Origin: Sphingobium cloacae | Lineage (GTDB): Bacteria; Pseudomonadota; Alphaproteobacteria; Sphingomonadales; Sphingomonadaceae | DNA length: 64,000 nt | Assembly (NCBI RefSeq): GCF_002355855.1 | Contig: NZ_AP017656.1 | Location: 186,001-250,000 of the forward strand | Reading direction: 5' to 3' | Part shown: one piece after another, positions 41,742-50,737 of the stretch | How positions within the stretch are numbered: position 1 is the stretch's first letter | Layout: every line of letters starts with the position of its first letter | Position numbers and translations under genes: made by a program | The notes under the pieces: model-generated | Told to the model about the DNA's origin: nothing | What the model saw: only the letters and a program-made list of their open reading frames with translations | Databases searched by the model: none

Positions 41742-43241
41742 ATGCGGAGGTTCGTTTTCGTTCCAGCGTTGTTGCTGGCGGTCGCCTGCGACACGCGCAG
41801 TCACGCCCAGACGGCACCGCTGAATGCGGACGGTTCCGGTCGTCTGGAGTCGCAACGTGGCGCGCCCCCGAGCTTCGCCGATCTTGCCGCCCGTCTCTCC
41901 CCGGCTGTCGTGAACATCTCGACGACGTCGCGTGTCAGGGCGCAGCGAATGCCCGACTTTCCGGGCGGCTTTCCGTTTGGCGGCCTGTTTCCCTTTCCGG
42001 AGCTGGGCCGGCCGCCCGCTCCCCGTAACGCGACGTCGCTCGGATCCGGATTCCTCATTTCGGCAGATGGCTACGTCGTCACGAACAACCACGTCGTGGC
42101 GGGTCGCGGCGCGGGCGTGCAGGTCCAAGCGATCAAGGTCACGCTGACCGGCGGGCAGGAATATCCGGCTCGCGTGGTCGGGCGTGACGAAGCCTCAGAC
42201 CTCGCTGTCCTCAAAATCGAAGCCAATAACTTGCCCTTCGTGCGCTTTGGTGACTCGCCGGGCGCGCGCACCGGCGACTGGGTCCTGGCAATCGGGAATC
42301 CCTATGGCCTTGGCGGCACGGTGACGGCCGGAATCGTGTCCGCCCTTCATCGGGACCTTCGCTCAGGGCCTTATGACAGCTTCATCCAGACCGATGCCTC
42401 GATCAACTCCGGCAATTCAGGCGGCCCGCTCTTCGACATGCAGGGCAATGTGATCGGGATCAACACCGCGATCATTTCTCCCACCGGGGGCAATGTCGGG
42501 CTCGGTTTCGCGATCCCGGCCGAGATCGCAAAGCCGGTCGTCGATACGTTGAGAGCCGGCGGTCGCGTCCGCCGTGGCTATCTCGGCCTCCTGCTGCAGC
42601 CTGTCACCGAGGATGTCGCTGCCGCGCTGGGCTTGCAGAAGGACCGCGGCGAAATCGTCGCGGAAGTGCAGCCTAACCTGCCGGCGGCGCGTGCGGGCTT
42701 GCAGCAGGGCGATGTCATCTTGCGCGTGAATGGGACCGAGATCACGCCGGAGAACTCGGTAGCCAGGCTCGTCGCAGCCGCTCCCGTCGGCTCGCGAGTA
42801 ACGCTCGAGGTGCTTCGCGAAGGTGCCAGGAAAGCGCTGACGGCTGTGGTTGCCGAGCGGCCGGCAGAAGCGAGCCTCAACGGCGAGGACGAAGAATTCG
42901 ACCTTGACGACGATGGCGAGAGTAAGGCGAGCGCCTCCGCCGGGCTGGGCCTTTCCGTCCGGCCGCTCACGCCCGCGCTTGCGAGCGAACTGCGGGTCGA
43001 TCCTGGAACCCAGGGTCTCGTCATCGTGCAGGTCGATCCTTCCAGCGACGCCGCGGCGAAAGGGCTGAGCGAGGGCGACATCATCCTATCGATCAACCAG
43101 CAGGCTGTGCGGACCGCACAGGAGGCGGTGAGCTTGATCGCCGCAGCGAGGAAGGCGGGACGAAAGCAGGTGCTTCTGTTGGTGAAGCGCGGATCGGTGC
43201 CACCGCGCTTCGTCGGCATCGAGCTCTCCGGGAAGCCCTGA
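41742..43241 (+). CDS. degP: DegP/HtrA-type periplasmic serine protease
   Basis: 499 residues. Signal peptide (1-23), trypsin-like domain with catalytic His 117 (N-N-H-V-V), Asp 153 (S-D-L-A-V-L-K-I) and Ser 226 (N-S-G-N-S-G-G-P-L), then two PDZ domains (about 290-375 and 405-490) joined by an acidic linker. Degrades or refolds damaged envelope proteins. AGGA lies 8 bases before ATG 41742. A DegP is also part of the enterobacterial stress-tolerance locus. Confidence 0.94.
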   Translation: MRRFVFVPALLLAVACDTRSHAQTAPLNADGSGRLESQRGAPPSFADLAARLSPAVVNISTTSRVRAQRMPDFPGGFPFGGLFPFPELGRPPAPRNATSLGSGFLISADGYVVTNNHVVAGRGAGVQVQAIKVTLTGGQEYPARVVGRDEASDLAVLKIEANNLPFVRFGDSPGARTGDWVLAIGNPYGLGGTVTAGIVSALHRDLRSGPYDSFIQTDASINSGNSGGPLFDMQGNVIGINTAIISPTGGNVGLGFAIPAEIAKPVVDTLRAGGRVRRGYLGLLLQPVTEDVAAALGLQKDRGEIVAEVQPNLPAARAGLQQGDVILRVNGTEITPENSVARLVAAAPVGSRVTLEVLREGARKALTAVVAERPAEASLNGEDEEFDLDDDGESKASASAGLGLSVRPLTPALASELRVDPGTQGLVIVQVDPSSDAAAKGLSEGDIILSINQQAVRTAQEAVSLIAAARKAGRKQVLLLVKRGSVPPRFVGIELSGKP

Positions 43242-43434
43242 GAGATGGCGAGGGGAGGAGGACTGGCGCGCGGCACTTCTCCTCGCCTTGCGTGTTGGAC
43301 GAGGCGGCTGATGCTTGCTCCGATCGGAATCGGACGCGACCTGCCGATCGATGCGCCGACGGAAAGTCCGCGCGCGAGGCCTCCGCTCGCTCCGCACTTC
43401 CGCCGGCTCTGTTTGTCGAACAGGAGGAATCGGA

Positions 43435-46044
43435 ATGAACCTTGAGAAGTACACGGACCGCGCGAAGGGCTTTCTCCAGTCCGCGCAGACCGTCGCAATC
43501 CGGCTCAATCATCAGCGCATCACGCCGGAGCATATCCTTAAAGCCCTGCTCGAAGACGAGCAGGGCATGGCAGCCGGCCTGATCCGCGCCGCCGGCGGCA
43601 ATCCGGACCTGGCAACCGGCGAGGTCGACGCTGCACTGGCCAAGCTGCCCTCGGTCACCGGAAGCGGGGCGTCCCAGCCTCCCGGGCTCGACAACGATGC
43701 CGTCCGTCTCCTCGATCAAGCCGAGCAGATCGCCCAGAAGGCGGGGGACAGCTACGTAACGGTCGAGCGGTTGCTGCTGGCGCTTACCCTTGCGACAGGC
43801 GCGGCGGCTGGCAAGGCGCTGGCGCGAGCGGGCGTGAAGGCGGAGGCGCTGAACGAAGCGATCAACCAGCTCCGCGGCGGGCGCGCGGCCGACACGGCAA
43901 GCGCCGAGGATCGCTACGATGCGCTGAAGAAATTCGCCCGCGACCTCACCCAGGCTGCCAGGGACGGGAAGCTCGATCCGGTGATTGGCCGGGACGAGGA
44001 GATCCGACGCACGGTTCAGATTCTGGCGCGTCGGACCAAGAACAATCCCGTGCTCATCGGCGATCCCGGCGTGGGCAAGACCGCGATCGTGGAAGGGCTG
44101 GCGCTCCGCATCGCCAATGGCGACGTTCCCGACACGCTCAAGGACCGCAAGCTGATGGCGCTCGACATGGGGGCGCTCATCGCCGGCGCGAAATACCGCG
44201 GCGAGTTCGAGGAGCGACTCAAGGGCGTGCTCGACGAAGTGAAGGGGGCCGAGGGCGACATCATCCTCTTCATCGACGAAATGCACACGCTGATCGGCGC
44301 GGGTAAGACGGAAGGCGCGATGGATGCCGGCAACCTCTTGAAGCCCGCGCTTGCCCGCGGCGAGCTGCACTGCATCGGCGCGACCACGCTCGACGAATAC
44401 CGCAAATATGTCGAGAAGGACGCGGCGCTCCAGCGCCGGTTCCAGCCAGTGTTCGTCGGCGAGCCGACGGTGGAGGACACAGTCTCCATCCTCCGGGGCC
44501 TCAAGGAAAAGTACGAGCTGCACCACGGCGTGCGGATCACGGATGGGGCGATCGTCGCGGCGGCGACGCTCTCCAACCGCTACATCACCGACCGGTTCCT
44601 GCCCGATAAGGCGATCGACCTGATGGATGAGGCGGCAAGCCGGATCCGCATGGAGGTCGAATCCAAGCCGGAAGAGATCGAGACGCTCGACCGGCGCATC
44701 ATCCAGCTGAAGATCGAGCGGGAAGCGCTCAGGAAGGAGTCGGATGCCGCATCCAAGGATCGCCTGACGCACCTCGAGCATGATCTCGCGCAGCTTGAGC
44801 AGCAGTCGGCGGAACTTACACAGCGCTGGCAGGCGGAGCGGGAGAAGATCCAGGCCGAGGCAAAGCTCAAGGAGCAGCTCGACCAGGCTCGCCTCGAGCT
44901 TGACCAGGCGCAGCGACGCGGCGACCTCGCCCGCGCTGGCGAGCTGAGCTATGGCGTCATACCGGGTTTGGAGAAGCAGCTGGCCGACGCTCAGACGGCG
45001 AGCCAGGGCGCGATGCTGCGCGAGGAGGTCACCGCCCAGGACATCGCGGCGGTCGTCTCCCGCTGGACGGGCATCCCGGTGGACAAGATGCTCGAAGGCG
45101 AGCGCGAAAAGTTGCTCCATATGGAGGAGGCGCTCGGCAGGCGGGTCATCGGCCAGCGGCAGGCGGTCACGGCGGTCAGCCGCGCGATCCGCCGTGCCCG
45201 CGCGGGCCTGCAGGATCCGGACCGGCCGATGGGCTCGTTCCTGTTCCTCGGCCCGACCGGCGTCGGCAAGACCGAGCTCACCAAGGCGCTTGCCGGCTTC
45301 CTGTTCGACGACGACAGCGCGATGGTCCGAATCGACATGTCGGAGTTCATGGAGAAGCACTCGGTCGCGCGGCTGATCGGCGCCCCGCCGGGCTATGTCG
45401 GCTATGAGGAAGGCGGCGTGCTGACTGAGGCGGTGCGGCGGCGGCCCTATCAGGTGATCCTCTTCGACGAGGTGGAAAAGGCGCACAACGACGTCTTCAA
45501 CGTGCTCCTCCAGGTGCTCGACGACGGGCGGCTGACGGACGGACAGGGCCGCACGGTCGATTTCAAGAACACGCTGATCATCCTCACGTCCAATCTCGGT
45601 AGCCAGTACCTATCCAACCTGGCGGAAGGGGAGACGGTCGAGAGCGTCGAGCCGCAGGTGATGGAGGTGGTGCGCGCGCATTTCCGGCCGGAATTCCTCA
45701 ACCGGCTCGACGAGATCATCCTGTTCCACCGCCTCGGCCAGGCCGACATGGGTCCCATCGTCGACATTCAGGTCGCGCGCGTCCAGAACCTCCTCAAGGA
45801 CCGCAAGATCACGCTCGACCTCACGGATCGCGCGCGTGCGTGGCTCGGCCGCGTGGGGTATGACCCGGTCTATGGCGCCCGTCCGCTGAAGCGCGCGATC
45901 CAGCGATATCTTCAGGATCCCCTGGCGGACCTCCTCCTGCGGGGCGAGGTGCCGGATGGCTCGACCGTCACCGTCGATGAAGGCGACAGCGAGCTGACAT
46001 TCTCAACCCAGGTATCAAGGCCTGCCGAGGCGCAGGCTGCTTGA
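43435..46044 (+). CDS. clpB: ClpB disaggregase
   Basis: 869 residues. Clp N domain (1-145), AAA1 with G-D-P-G-V-G-K-T (about 211), a full-length coiled M domain (about 405-525), AAA2 with G-P-T-G-V-G-K-T (about 606) and the C-terminal domain. The complete M domain marks it as ClpB, working with DnaK, and not the ClpK/ClpG type of other heat-resistance islands. GGAGGAAT precedes ATG 43435. The 193-base gap from degP contains no operator copy, so it may read through from operator 9. Confidence 0.96.
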   Translation: MNLEKYTDRAKGFLQSAQTVAIRLNHQRITPEHILKALLEDEQGMAAGLIRAAGGNPDLATGEVDAALAKLPSVTGSGASQPPGLDNDAVRLLDQAEQIAQKAGDSYVTVERLLLALTLATGAAAGKALARAGVKAEALNEAINQLRGGRAADTASAEDRYDALKKFARDLTQAARDGKLDPVIGRDEEIRRTVQILARRTKNNPVLIGDPGVGKTAIVEGLALRIANGDVPDTLKDRKLMALDMGALIAGAKYRGEFEERLKGVLDEVKGAEGDIILFIDEMHTLIGAGKTEGAMDAGNLLKPALARGELHCIGATTLDEYRKYVEKDAALQRRFQPVFVGEPTVEDTVSILRGLKEKYELHHGVRITDGAIVAAATLSNRYITDRFLPDKAIDLMDEAASRIRMEVESKPEEIETLDRRIIQLKIEREALRKESDAASKDRLTHLEHDLAQLEQQSAELTQRWQAEREKIQAEAKLKEQLDQARLELDQAQRRGDLARAGELSYGVIPGLEKQLADAQTASQGAMLREEVTAQDIAAVVSRWTGIPVDKMLEGEREKLLHMEEALGRRVIGQRQAVTAVSRAIRRARAGLQDPDRPMGSFLFLGPTGVGKTELTKALAGFLFDDDSAMVRIDMSEFMEKHSVARLIGAPPGYVGYEEGGVLTEAVRRRPYQVILFDEVEKAHNDVFNVLLQVLDDGRLTDGQGRTVDFKNTLIILTSNLGSQYLSNLAEGETVESVEPQVMEVVRAHFRPEFLNRLDEIILFHRLGQADMGPIVDIQVARVQNLLKDRKITLDLTDRARAWLGRVGYDPVYGARPLKRAIQRYLQDPLADLLLRGEVPDGSTVTVDEGDSELTFSTQVSRPAEAQAA

Positions 46045-46105
46045 AAGGGCCCATCGCGGCGGCGACCCGCTGCCGCGATGACCTGCAGCGAACGAGGATT
46101 CATCG

Positions 46106-46543
46106 ATGGCCGAAAAGCGTCGGGTCGTCTGCCCCCATTGCGATGCCACCAACGCGGTGCCGGCCGACCGTGAGCCGCTCGTCGCAAAATGCGGGCGTTG
46201 TCATCAGAAGCTGTTCGAGGGCGCCCCTGCCGCTCTCGACGCTGCGCGAGCGCGCAAGCATATCCGCAATTCGGACCTGCCGGTGATCGTCGACTTCTGG
46301 GCGGCCTGGTGCGGCCCGTGCCGGGCGATGGCGCCGATCTTCGAACAGGCGGCGCGCTCGCTCGAACCGAAGGCGCGCTTCATCAAGGTCGATGTCGACG
46401 CAAACCCCGACATCGCGTCCGAGTACGGCGTCCAGGGGATTCCCGCGTTGCTCGCCTTCAAGAATGGCAATGTCGTCGCGCGCCAGGCTGGCGTCACTGA
46501 TCTAGGCACGATGAGAGGGTGGGCCGAGCGGTTCAGCACCTAA
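46106..46543 (+). CDS. trxC: Thioredoxin 2 (zinc-binding)
   Basis: 145 residues. N-terminal zinc ribbon with C-P-H-C and C-G-R-C (residues about 9-34), then a thioredoxin domain with W-C-G-P-C (Cys 69 and 72) and the cis-Pro loop G-I-P-A-L. TrxC is an oxidative-stress reductase. GAGG lies before ATG 46106, 61 bases after clpB. Confidence 0.93.
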   Translation: MAEKRRVVCPHCDATNAVPADREPLVAKCGRCHQKLFEGAPAALDAARARKHIRNSDLPVIVDFWAAWCGPCRAMAPIFEQAARSLEPKARFIKVDVDANPDIASEYGVQGIPALLAFKNGNVVARQAGVTDLGTMRGWAERFST

Positions 46544-46625
46544 ATTCCAGTGCCGCGGCGGCTCGGTCTGCATCGGGTGCGGCAGTGCTGAGCGGCCGCC
46601 GCCTGGGATGCCGCACGATACAATG

Positions 46626-47141
46626 TCAGGAGCGGTCCCGCGCCAAGGTGACGTCGGGCCATCCCGCGATCGGCGCGTCGTCGAGCTGGAAGCGCTGCTT
46701 ATTGACCGGCTCGGTATGAGCGCGCGGAGGCTCATGCACGTCGTAGGGCAAGTTCAATCGCTCGCAATATCGCTCTGCCGCCTCGCGGGTTGGAAAGCGA
46801 AGGTCGACCTGAACCAGAGGATCCTCACCACCGGTCCACCCCATCAGCCAATCTACAAACGGTTTCTTCCTTTGCGGGAAACTGAGCCTCCACTGCCCCT
46901 TCCGCGCGCGCCCGCCCTGGTTCGTGGCCGTTGGGAGCGGCTCGAGGACGGCCCGCGCATCCTCTGGAAGCGCGCTCAGGTAGCGGAGCCAGGAGCGGTC
47001 ATCCTGCGAATTGCGGCCGGACCTCACCTCTTCATGGGCGATCAGCGGCCGTGGGCGCAGTTGCCGGCGCGAAACACGGGCAAGCCTCGCCCTGAAGCGG
47101 GCAGACGCTGCCGCGCGGGCCTTCGCGAGTCGCGCAATCAT
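46626..47141 (-). CDS. NDUFS4-like (ETC complex I subunit family) protein
   Basis: 171 residues. The C-terminal half (about 80-145) matches the NDUFS4 pattern: W-x-L-x-F, P-F-V-D-W-L-M-G-W-T-G-G-E-D-P, V-D-L-R-F-P-T-R-E-A-A-E-R-Y-C-E-R. In alphaproteobacteria and mitochondria this fold is a complex I accessory subunit. The N-terminal 45 residues are Arg/Ala-rich. AAGGAG precedes ATG 47141. It follows an Hsp20 gene by 53 bases, an odd partnership. Role here unknown. Confidence 0.7.
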   Translation of the reverse strand: MIARLAKARAAASARFRARLARVSRRQLRPRPLIAHEEVRSGRNSQDDRSWLRYLSALPEDARAVLEPLPTATNQGGRARKGQWRLSFPQRKKPFVDWLMGWTGGEDPLVQVDLRFPTREAAERYCERLNLPYDVHEPPRAHTEPVNKQRFQLDDAPIAGWPDVTLARDRS

Positions 47142-47194
47142 AAACCGTCTCCTTCCAAGTGCGCGCCACCGGCCTCTCGATGGCGCGCAATCTC

Positions 47195-47665
47195 TTAAGC
47201 CTGGGCCTGGTCCTTCTCGGTCGTGGATACCGGCTGGGCCGTGGTGGAAATGTCGAGTTTGCGTGGCTTCATCGCCTCGGGCACCTCACGCTTCAGCGTG
47301 ACGGTCAGAAGCCCATTCTCCAGTGCGGCCGACTGCACGATGACGAAGTCGGCGAGCGGGAAACGACGCTCGAAGGAGCGCGTCGAGATGCCTTGATGCA
47401 GGTACGTGGCCTGGGGTTCTCCCCCGGGTTTGCGTCCGCTGACGGTGAGCATGTTCTGTTGCGCCACCACTTCCAGTTCGTCCGGTCGGAAGCCGGGAAC
47501 TGCGACCGAAATACGATAGGTGCCGTCTGCGCGCCTTTCGATGTCGAACGGCGGGTAGTGCTCGGCCGCATCAGGCGCGGCATTGTTCATCAGGTCGAGA
47601 AGCCGGTCGAAGCCGACGGTAGAGCGTCGATAGGGCGCCAGATCTAGATAATTCGCTGCTCTCAT
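47195..47665 (-). CDS. Hsp20 / IbpA-like small heat shock protein
   Basis: 156 residues. Starts M-R-A-A-N-Y-L-D-L-A-P-Y-R-R-S-T-V-G-F-D-R-L, an IbpA-like N-terminus; alpha-crystallin domain about 38-130 with P-G-F-R-P-D-E-L and E-N-G-L-L-T-V. Distinct subclass from the Hsp20 at 33286. GAGGAGG precedes the minus-strand ATG at 47665. Operator 10 is about 210 bases upstream, so its control from there is uncertain. Confidence 0.92.
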   Translation of the reverse strand: MRAANYLDLAPYRRSTVGFDRLLDLMNNAAPDAAEHYPPFDIERRADGTYRISVAVPGFRPDELEVVAQQNMLTVSGRKPGGEPQATYLHQGISTRSFERRFPLADFVIVQSAALENGLLTVTLKREVPEAMKPRKLDISTTAQPVSTTEKDQAQA

Positions 47666-47873
47666 CGCCAAATCCTCCTCGTGAGCAATTTGGACATCTG
47701 AGGCGTCGGAGAGAGAGCCGACGCCCTCTTGTCCTGCCGGGCCCGCAGAGGCACCCGGCACAATTTAGCTAGTACTGGTGAAGTCGTGTTCAAGACGGCG
47801 TCAGGCCGTTTGAGCGACATTTTCGCTTTCGGGCGCGAGCGCAAAGGATGCGGGAGCAGTGCGGCCGCGATGG

Positions 47874-47887
47874 CTGATTTATATCAG
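47874..47887. promoter_or_regulatory. CTGA-N6-TCAG operator 10
   Basis: CTGATTTATATCAG. GAGGCT (47910-47915) is centred 32 bp downstream, putting a start of transcription about 14 bases before GTG 47935. On the minus strand CATCCT lies near the matching distance toward hsp20. Confidence 0.75.
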
Positions 47888-47934
47888 GGCGTTTCGAGCG
47901 GAGACCGGCGAGGCTTGGAGTATTCCGGTCATCA

Positions 47935-48585
47935 GTGGAGCGCAGCGTGCCGCAAGAGTCGGAGCAGAGCATTGTCCAAACCGTCCGGGCTCGGGAAGTC
48001 GTCGGCACCGTGCACAATCTCGAACTGCTCGAGAGCATGGTCGTCGCACTCAGCGCCGCGGGCTTCGACAAGAGCGATATCGACCTGATGGCCAGCCGCG
48101 AGGCGGTCCTAAAGAAGCTGCCGGCGATCTATGCTGATCCCATCTACCTGGCCGAGATACCTGAGCTGCCACGACGCGAGCTCGTAACGCGCGATGAAGG
48201 GACGACGGTCACGGGTCTGGTGTTCGGGACGTTGATCTCGCTTGCCGCGCTCGGGGCAGCTTTGCCGGTCGTCGCATCCGGCGGCGCACTCGCAGCGGTG
48301 CTTGCCGCTACGGCCGCCGGCGGCGCGGCCGGAGCGGGAATTGCGAAGGTCGTCCGCAGCGCAATCCTTGGGGGCGTTGGCGCGGAGGATTTGGAACGCG
48401 ATTTGCGTGGGGGAGGATTGGTCGTCTTCGTTCGCGCGCGCGATGCCGCCGCGGAGGAAAGGGCTCAGCAGATCATGCGGAAGTCAGGAGCTCTCAACGT
48501 GCACGTGCACGAAATCGAGCTGAAGAAGACGCTGGACGAGTTGCCCCTTGCCACGATCCAACCCGATCCGTGGCTCGCCACTTAG
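47935..48585 (+). CDS. Membrane-anchored protein, DUF1269/general-stress-like
   Basis: 216 residues. N-terminal ferredoxin-like half (about 18-85: V-V-G-T-V-H-N-L-E-L-L-E-S-M-V-V-A-L and G-F-D-K-S-D-I-D), then a Gly/Ala-rich two-helix membrane segment (about 98-145) and a C-terminal V-V-F-V-R-A-R-D domain. The layout resembles general stress protein 17M-like membrane proteins, but I cannot confirm. Start is GTG 47935 or 47947. Alone under operator 10. Confidence 0.65.
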   Translation: MERSVPQESEQSIVQTVRAREVVGTVHNLELLESMVVALSAAGFDKSDIDLMASREAVLKKLPAIYADPIYLAEIPELPRRELVTRDEGTTVTGLVFGTLISLAALGAALPVVASGGALAAVLAATAAGGAAGAGIAKVVRSAILGGVGAEDLERDLRGGGLVVFVRARDAAAEERAQQIMRKSGALNVHVHEIELKKTLDELPLATIQPDPWLAT

Positions 48586-48764
48586 TCCGCAGGGGCCTGG
48601 CGGCCCGGCGCGCTTGAGAAATCAGACCGGGGGGGCCGATCTAACCCTGAGCCCGTTGGGTCGTACCTCGGGCGTTTGGCCGTAACCACTCGTGTGGCGG
48701 CCGCGGCATCATGCTCAGCCGCCTATAAGATACGGGCGCGCCGTAGATTTGTTGGTGGGGAAGG

Positions 48765-48813
48765 GCACCGGACAGCGTGACGGGCGGAGTGATAGCATCA
48801 CGCTGCCCGGTGC
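48765..48813. repeat. Large imperfect inverted repeat
   Basis: 16-bp arms with one mismatch: left arm 48765-48780 (GCACCGGACAGCGTGA), right arm 48798-48813 (TCACGCTGCCCGGTGC), 17-base loop. It lies between a plus-strand stop (48585) and a minus-strand stop (48869), so it may be a bidirectional terminator, a small mobile-element remnant or a structured RNA. A run of nine G follows nearby. Nothing else is seen in 48586-48868. Confidence 0.65.
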
Positions 48814-48868
48814 GACGGCTCGCCGGCCGGGGGGGGGCGAGTGGCCAGTGCGAGCCGTATTCCTAAAG

Positions 48869-49150
48869 CTAACGGTATCCGGCGCGGGCCAGCGCCCATT
48901 CGAGTTCGCGCATCGAGGGCTGCACGAGAACCTGTCCCCCGAGCTTGATCGTCGGACTGGCTAGCCTGCCTCCGGCCAGCCATTCGAGCTCCGACCGCAC
49001 TTCCGGATGGGCTTCCCAGTCGACGAAGCGATACGGGATCCCGGCTCGATCGAGATACCGCCGGACCATCATGGTGATGCCGCACCAACGGCTTCCATAG
49101 ATGACGATCGGAGCGGCAGCCGAGCCGCGTGCTCGATACGCGGACGCCAT
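48869..49150 (-). CDS. Glutaredoxin-like protein with single active-site Cys
   Basis: 93 residues, thioredoxin fold: I-V-I-Y-G-S-R-W-C-G-I-T (Cys 23), then S-P-T-I as cis-Pro region. The second active-site Cys is Thr, so chemistry would be monothiol. Overlaps the stop of the peroxiredoxin gene by one base (TAATG), suggesting it serves that peroxiredoxin. Confidence 0.8.
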   Translation of the reverse strand: MASAYRARGSAAAPIVIYGSRWCGITMMVRRYLDRAGIPYRFVDWEAHPEVRSELEWLAGGRLASPTIKLGGQVLVQPSMRELEWALARAGYR

Positions 49151-49896
49151 TATTCGCGTCCCCCAGTTGCTGGCGTTCCAACAATCTCGTCGAGCTTGGC
49201 GAAGAGCTCATAGATGTCGGGAACATGCTGGAGCTTCGGCGAGACGTGGGCGTAACGGATGACGCCCTCTCCATCGATAATGTAGAGCGCGCGCTCGGAA
49301 AAGCCATCAGCGTCGCGCCATACGTTATAGCGGCGCGCGACTTCTCCCTTGGGATTGAAATCCGCGAGGAGAGGCATCGAGAGTCCGCGGGCGGCGGCCC
49401 AGGCGCCGTGGCTGTAAAGGCTATCTACGGAAATCCCGACGATCTCCACGTCGCGCTTCTCGAACTCGCTCCATTCCTGCTGATAAAGGTCCAACTGCTT
49501 GCTGCAGCCCGGGCTCCAGTCGAGCGGATAGAAGACGAGGACGATCGCCCGTCCCGCATAGGATGAGAGGGTGACTTCCCGGCCGCTAGCGTCCAGCAGG
49601 GCGAACTCTGGCGCTTTCGCTCCCACGCTGAGAGGGGAATTGATCGCATCTCCCTCCATCGCGGGCGCATGCTCGTGGAGGCTTTTCAGATCATCCAGAG
49701 TCGCGCCGGCCGGTGCCTCGAAGGCAGGGCGGGCCGAGCCGGCGGAGCGCCACAATTCCTGAATCATGCCGTGGAGCAGCGATAGAGCCTGCTTTTCCGG
49801 GCCGTCCGGAAGCTTGGGCGCCAGCGCCGCGAAGTCGGTGCTGAGCTGTTCCAGTCGACTTGGCTGGGGGTCCAGTGTGCCTGCGTTTCTATCCAA
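49150..49896 (-). CDS. AhpC/TSA-family peroxiredoxin with N-terminal helical extension
   Basis: 248 residues. Core domain about 88-240: P-L-D-W-S-P-G-C (peroxidatic Cys 131), V-E-I-V-G-I-S-V-D, P-L-L-A-D. The first 85 residues form a charged helical extension that ordinary AhpC proteins lack. Only one Cys is present, so resolving must come from a partner, plausibly the coupled glutaredoxin. Operator 11 stands about 100 bases upstream with TAGGTT near the -10 position. Confidence 0.88.
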   Translation of the reverse strand: MDRNAGTLDPQPSRLEQLSTDFAALAPKLPDGPEKQALSLLHGMIQELWRSAGSARPAFEAPAGATLDDLKSLHEHAPAMEGDAINSPLSVGAKAPEFALLDASGREVTLSSYAGRAIVLVFYPLDWSPGCSKQLDLYQQEWSEFEKRDVEIVGISVDSLYSHGAWAAARGLSMPLLADFNPKGEVARRYNVWRDADGFSERALYIIDGEGVIRYAHVSPKLQHVPDIYELFAKLDEIVGTPATGGRE

Positions 49897-49997
49897 GTTG
49901 AGGGCTCCTTGCTGGCAACGTCCGTCTTCGCGAGGAATGGCGCGACGAACCGCTCTGATGTCGCCGACTCAACCTAGCCCGGTCGCCCGGTGGCGGG

Positions 49998-50011
49998 CTG
50001 AGATAGATCAG
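49998..50011. promoter_or_regulatory. CTGA-N6-TCAG operator 11 (divergent)
   Basis: CTGAGATAGATCAG. Minus strand: TAGGTT (49971-49976) centred 31 bp away, toward peroxiredoxin. Plus strand: TAACCC (50033-50038) centred 31 bp away, toward the lipoprotein. Confidence 0.75.
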
Positions 50012-50151
50012 AGCCCGGATCGCCCTTGCGACTAACCCAAGATCGCCGCTCGACGTGGCTCGGCCGCAGGAGGTCGGTAGCCCCGTGAGGCGCGGCGACC
50101 ACCGATGAAGGGGCGACGATCAAACGCATAGAGCAAGAGGTTGAGGTGAAG

Positions 50152-50622
50152 ATGAAGGCAATCAGGGCTGCTCTCCTGCCCGCAATGCTTCTTGGCATAG
50201 CCGGGTGCACCACCACGGGGTCCGGCATCGGCGTTTCGAGGGGCGGGTCGACGACAGCGACCTTCGTGTGGAAATCGAGCGGTGCCCGATCGGGTACGAT
50301 GACCGCTAACCTGAGCACGGGCGCGACCTATGCAGGCCCGTTCTTCCAGATCACGAGCGAGACAACCATTGAAGAGCTCGGCCCACTGTGGACCGGGTGG
50401 GGCAACCGGTGGAGATGGCGCGGCTGGGCCTATTGGGGTCCCACCCAGAGCACGCTCACCCATTATAGCGGAAGAGTCCTGGCCAACCTAGGCGGGCCGG
50501 ACGGGCAGATGCGGTGCCATTTCCGGCTGATGCGGCCCGGCGCAGGCATGGCTGGCGGTGGCCAAGGCCGCTGCCAGTTGCCGAGCGGGACGATCATCGA
50601 CGCGACGTTCCCGCCGACCTGA
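50152..50622 (+). CDS. Lipoprotein, unknown
   Basis: 156 residues with lipobox L-G-I-A-G-C (Cys about 19). The mature protein is Gly/Trp/Thr-rich and likely beta-structured (T-A-T-F-V-W-K-S-S, W-R-W-R-G-W-A-Y-W-G). No family recognised. GAGG lies 5 bases before ATG 50152; an in-frame GTG at 50146 is possible. Divergent from the peroxiredoxin operon over operator 11. Confidence 0.7.
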   Translation: MKAIRAALLPAMLLGIAGCTTTGSGIGVSRGGSTTATFVWKSSGARSGTMTANLSTGATYAGPFFQITSETTIEELGPLWTGWGNRWRWRGWAYWGPTQSTLTHYSGRVLANLGGPDGQMRCHFRLMRPGAGMAGGGQGRCQLPSGTIIDATFPPT

Positions 50623-50737
50623 AGGGCTCTTGCTCAATCCGTGCGCAAGGTTGCGCCGGTCGGCGATCGGTTCGTGCAGGTCGATGCTGCGCAGCCGGCG
50701 AAGGCGGGGATAGCCAAAGCCATCCCCGCCGATTGCA

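Noticed and set aside
43093..45486. Long open frame antisense to clpB (797 codons)
   Set aside because: Shadow of the conserved clpB coding strand; no recognisable domain.
43435..46044. ClpK/ClpG-type disaggregase, as in other heat-resistance islands
   Set aside because: The protein has a standard Clp N domain and full-length M domain, so it is ClpB.
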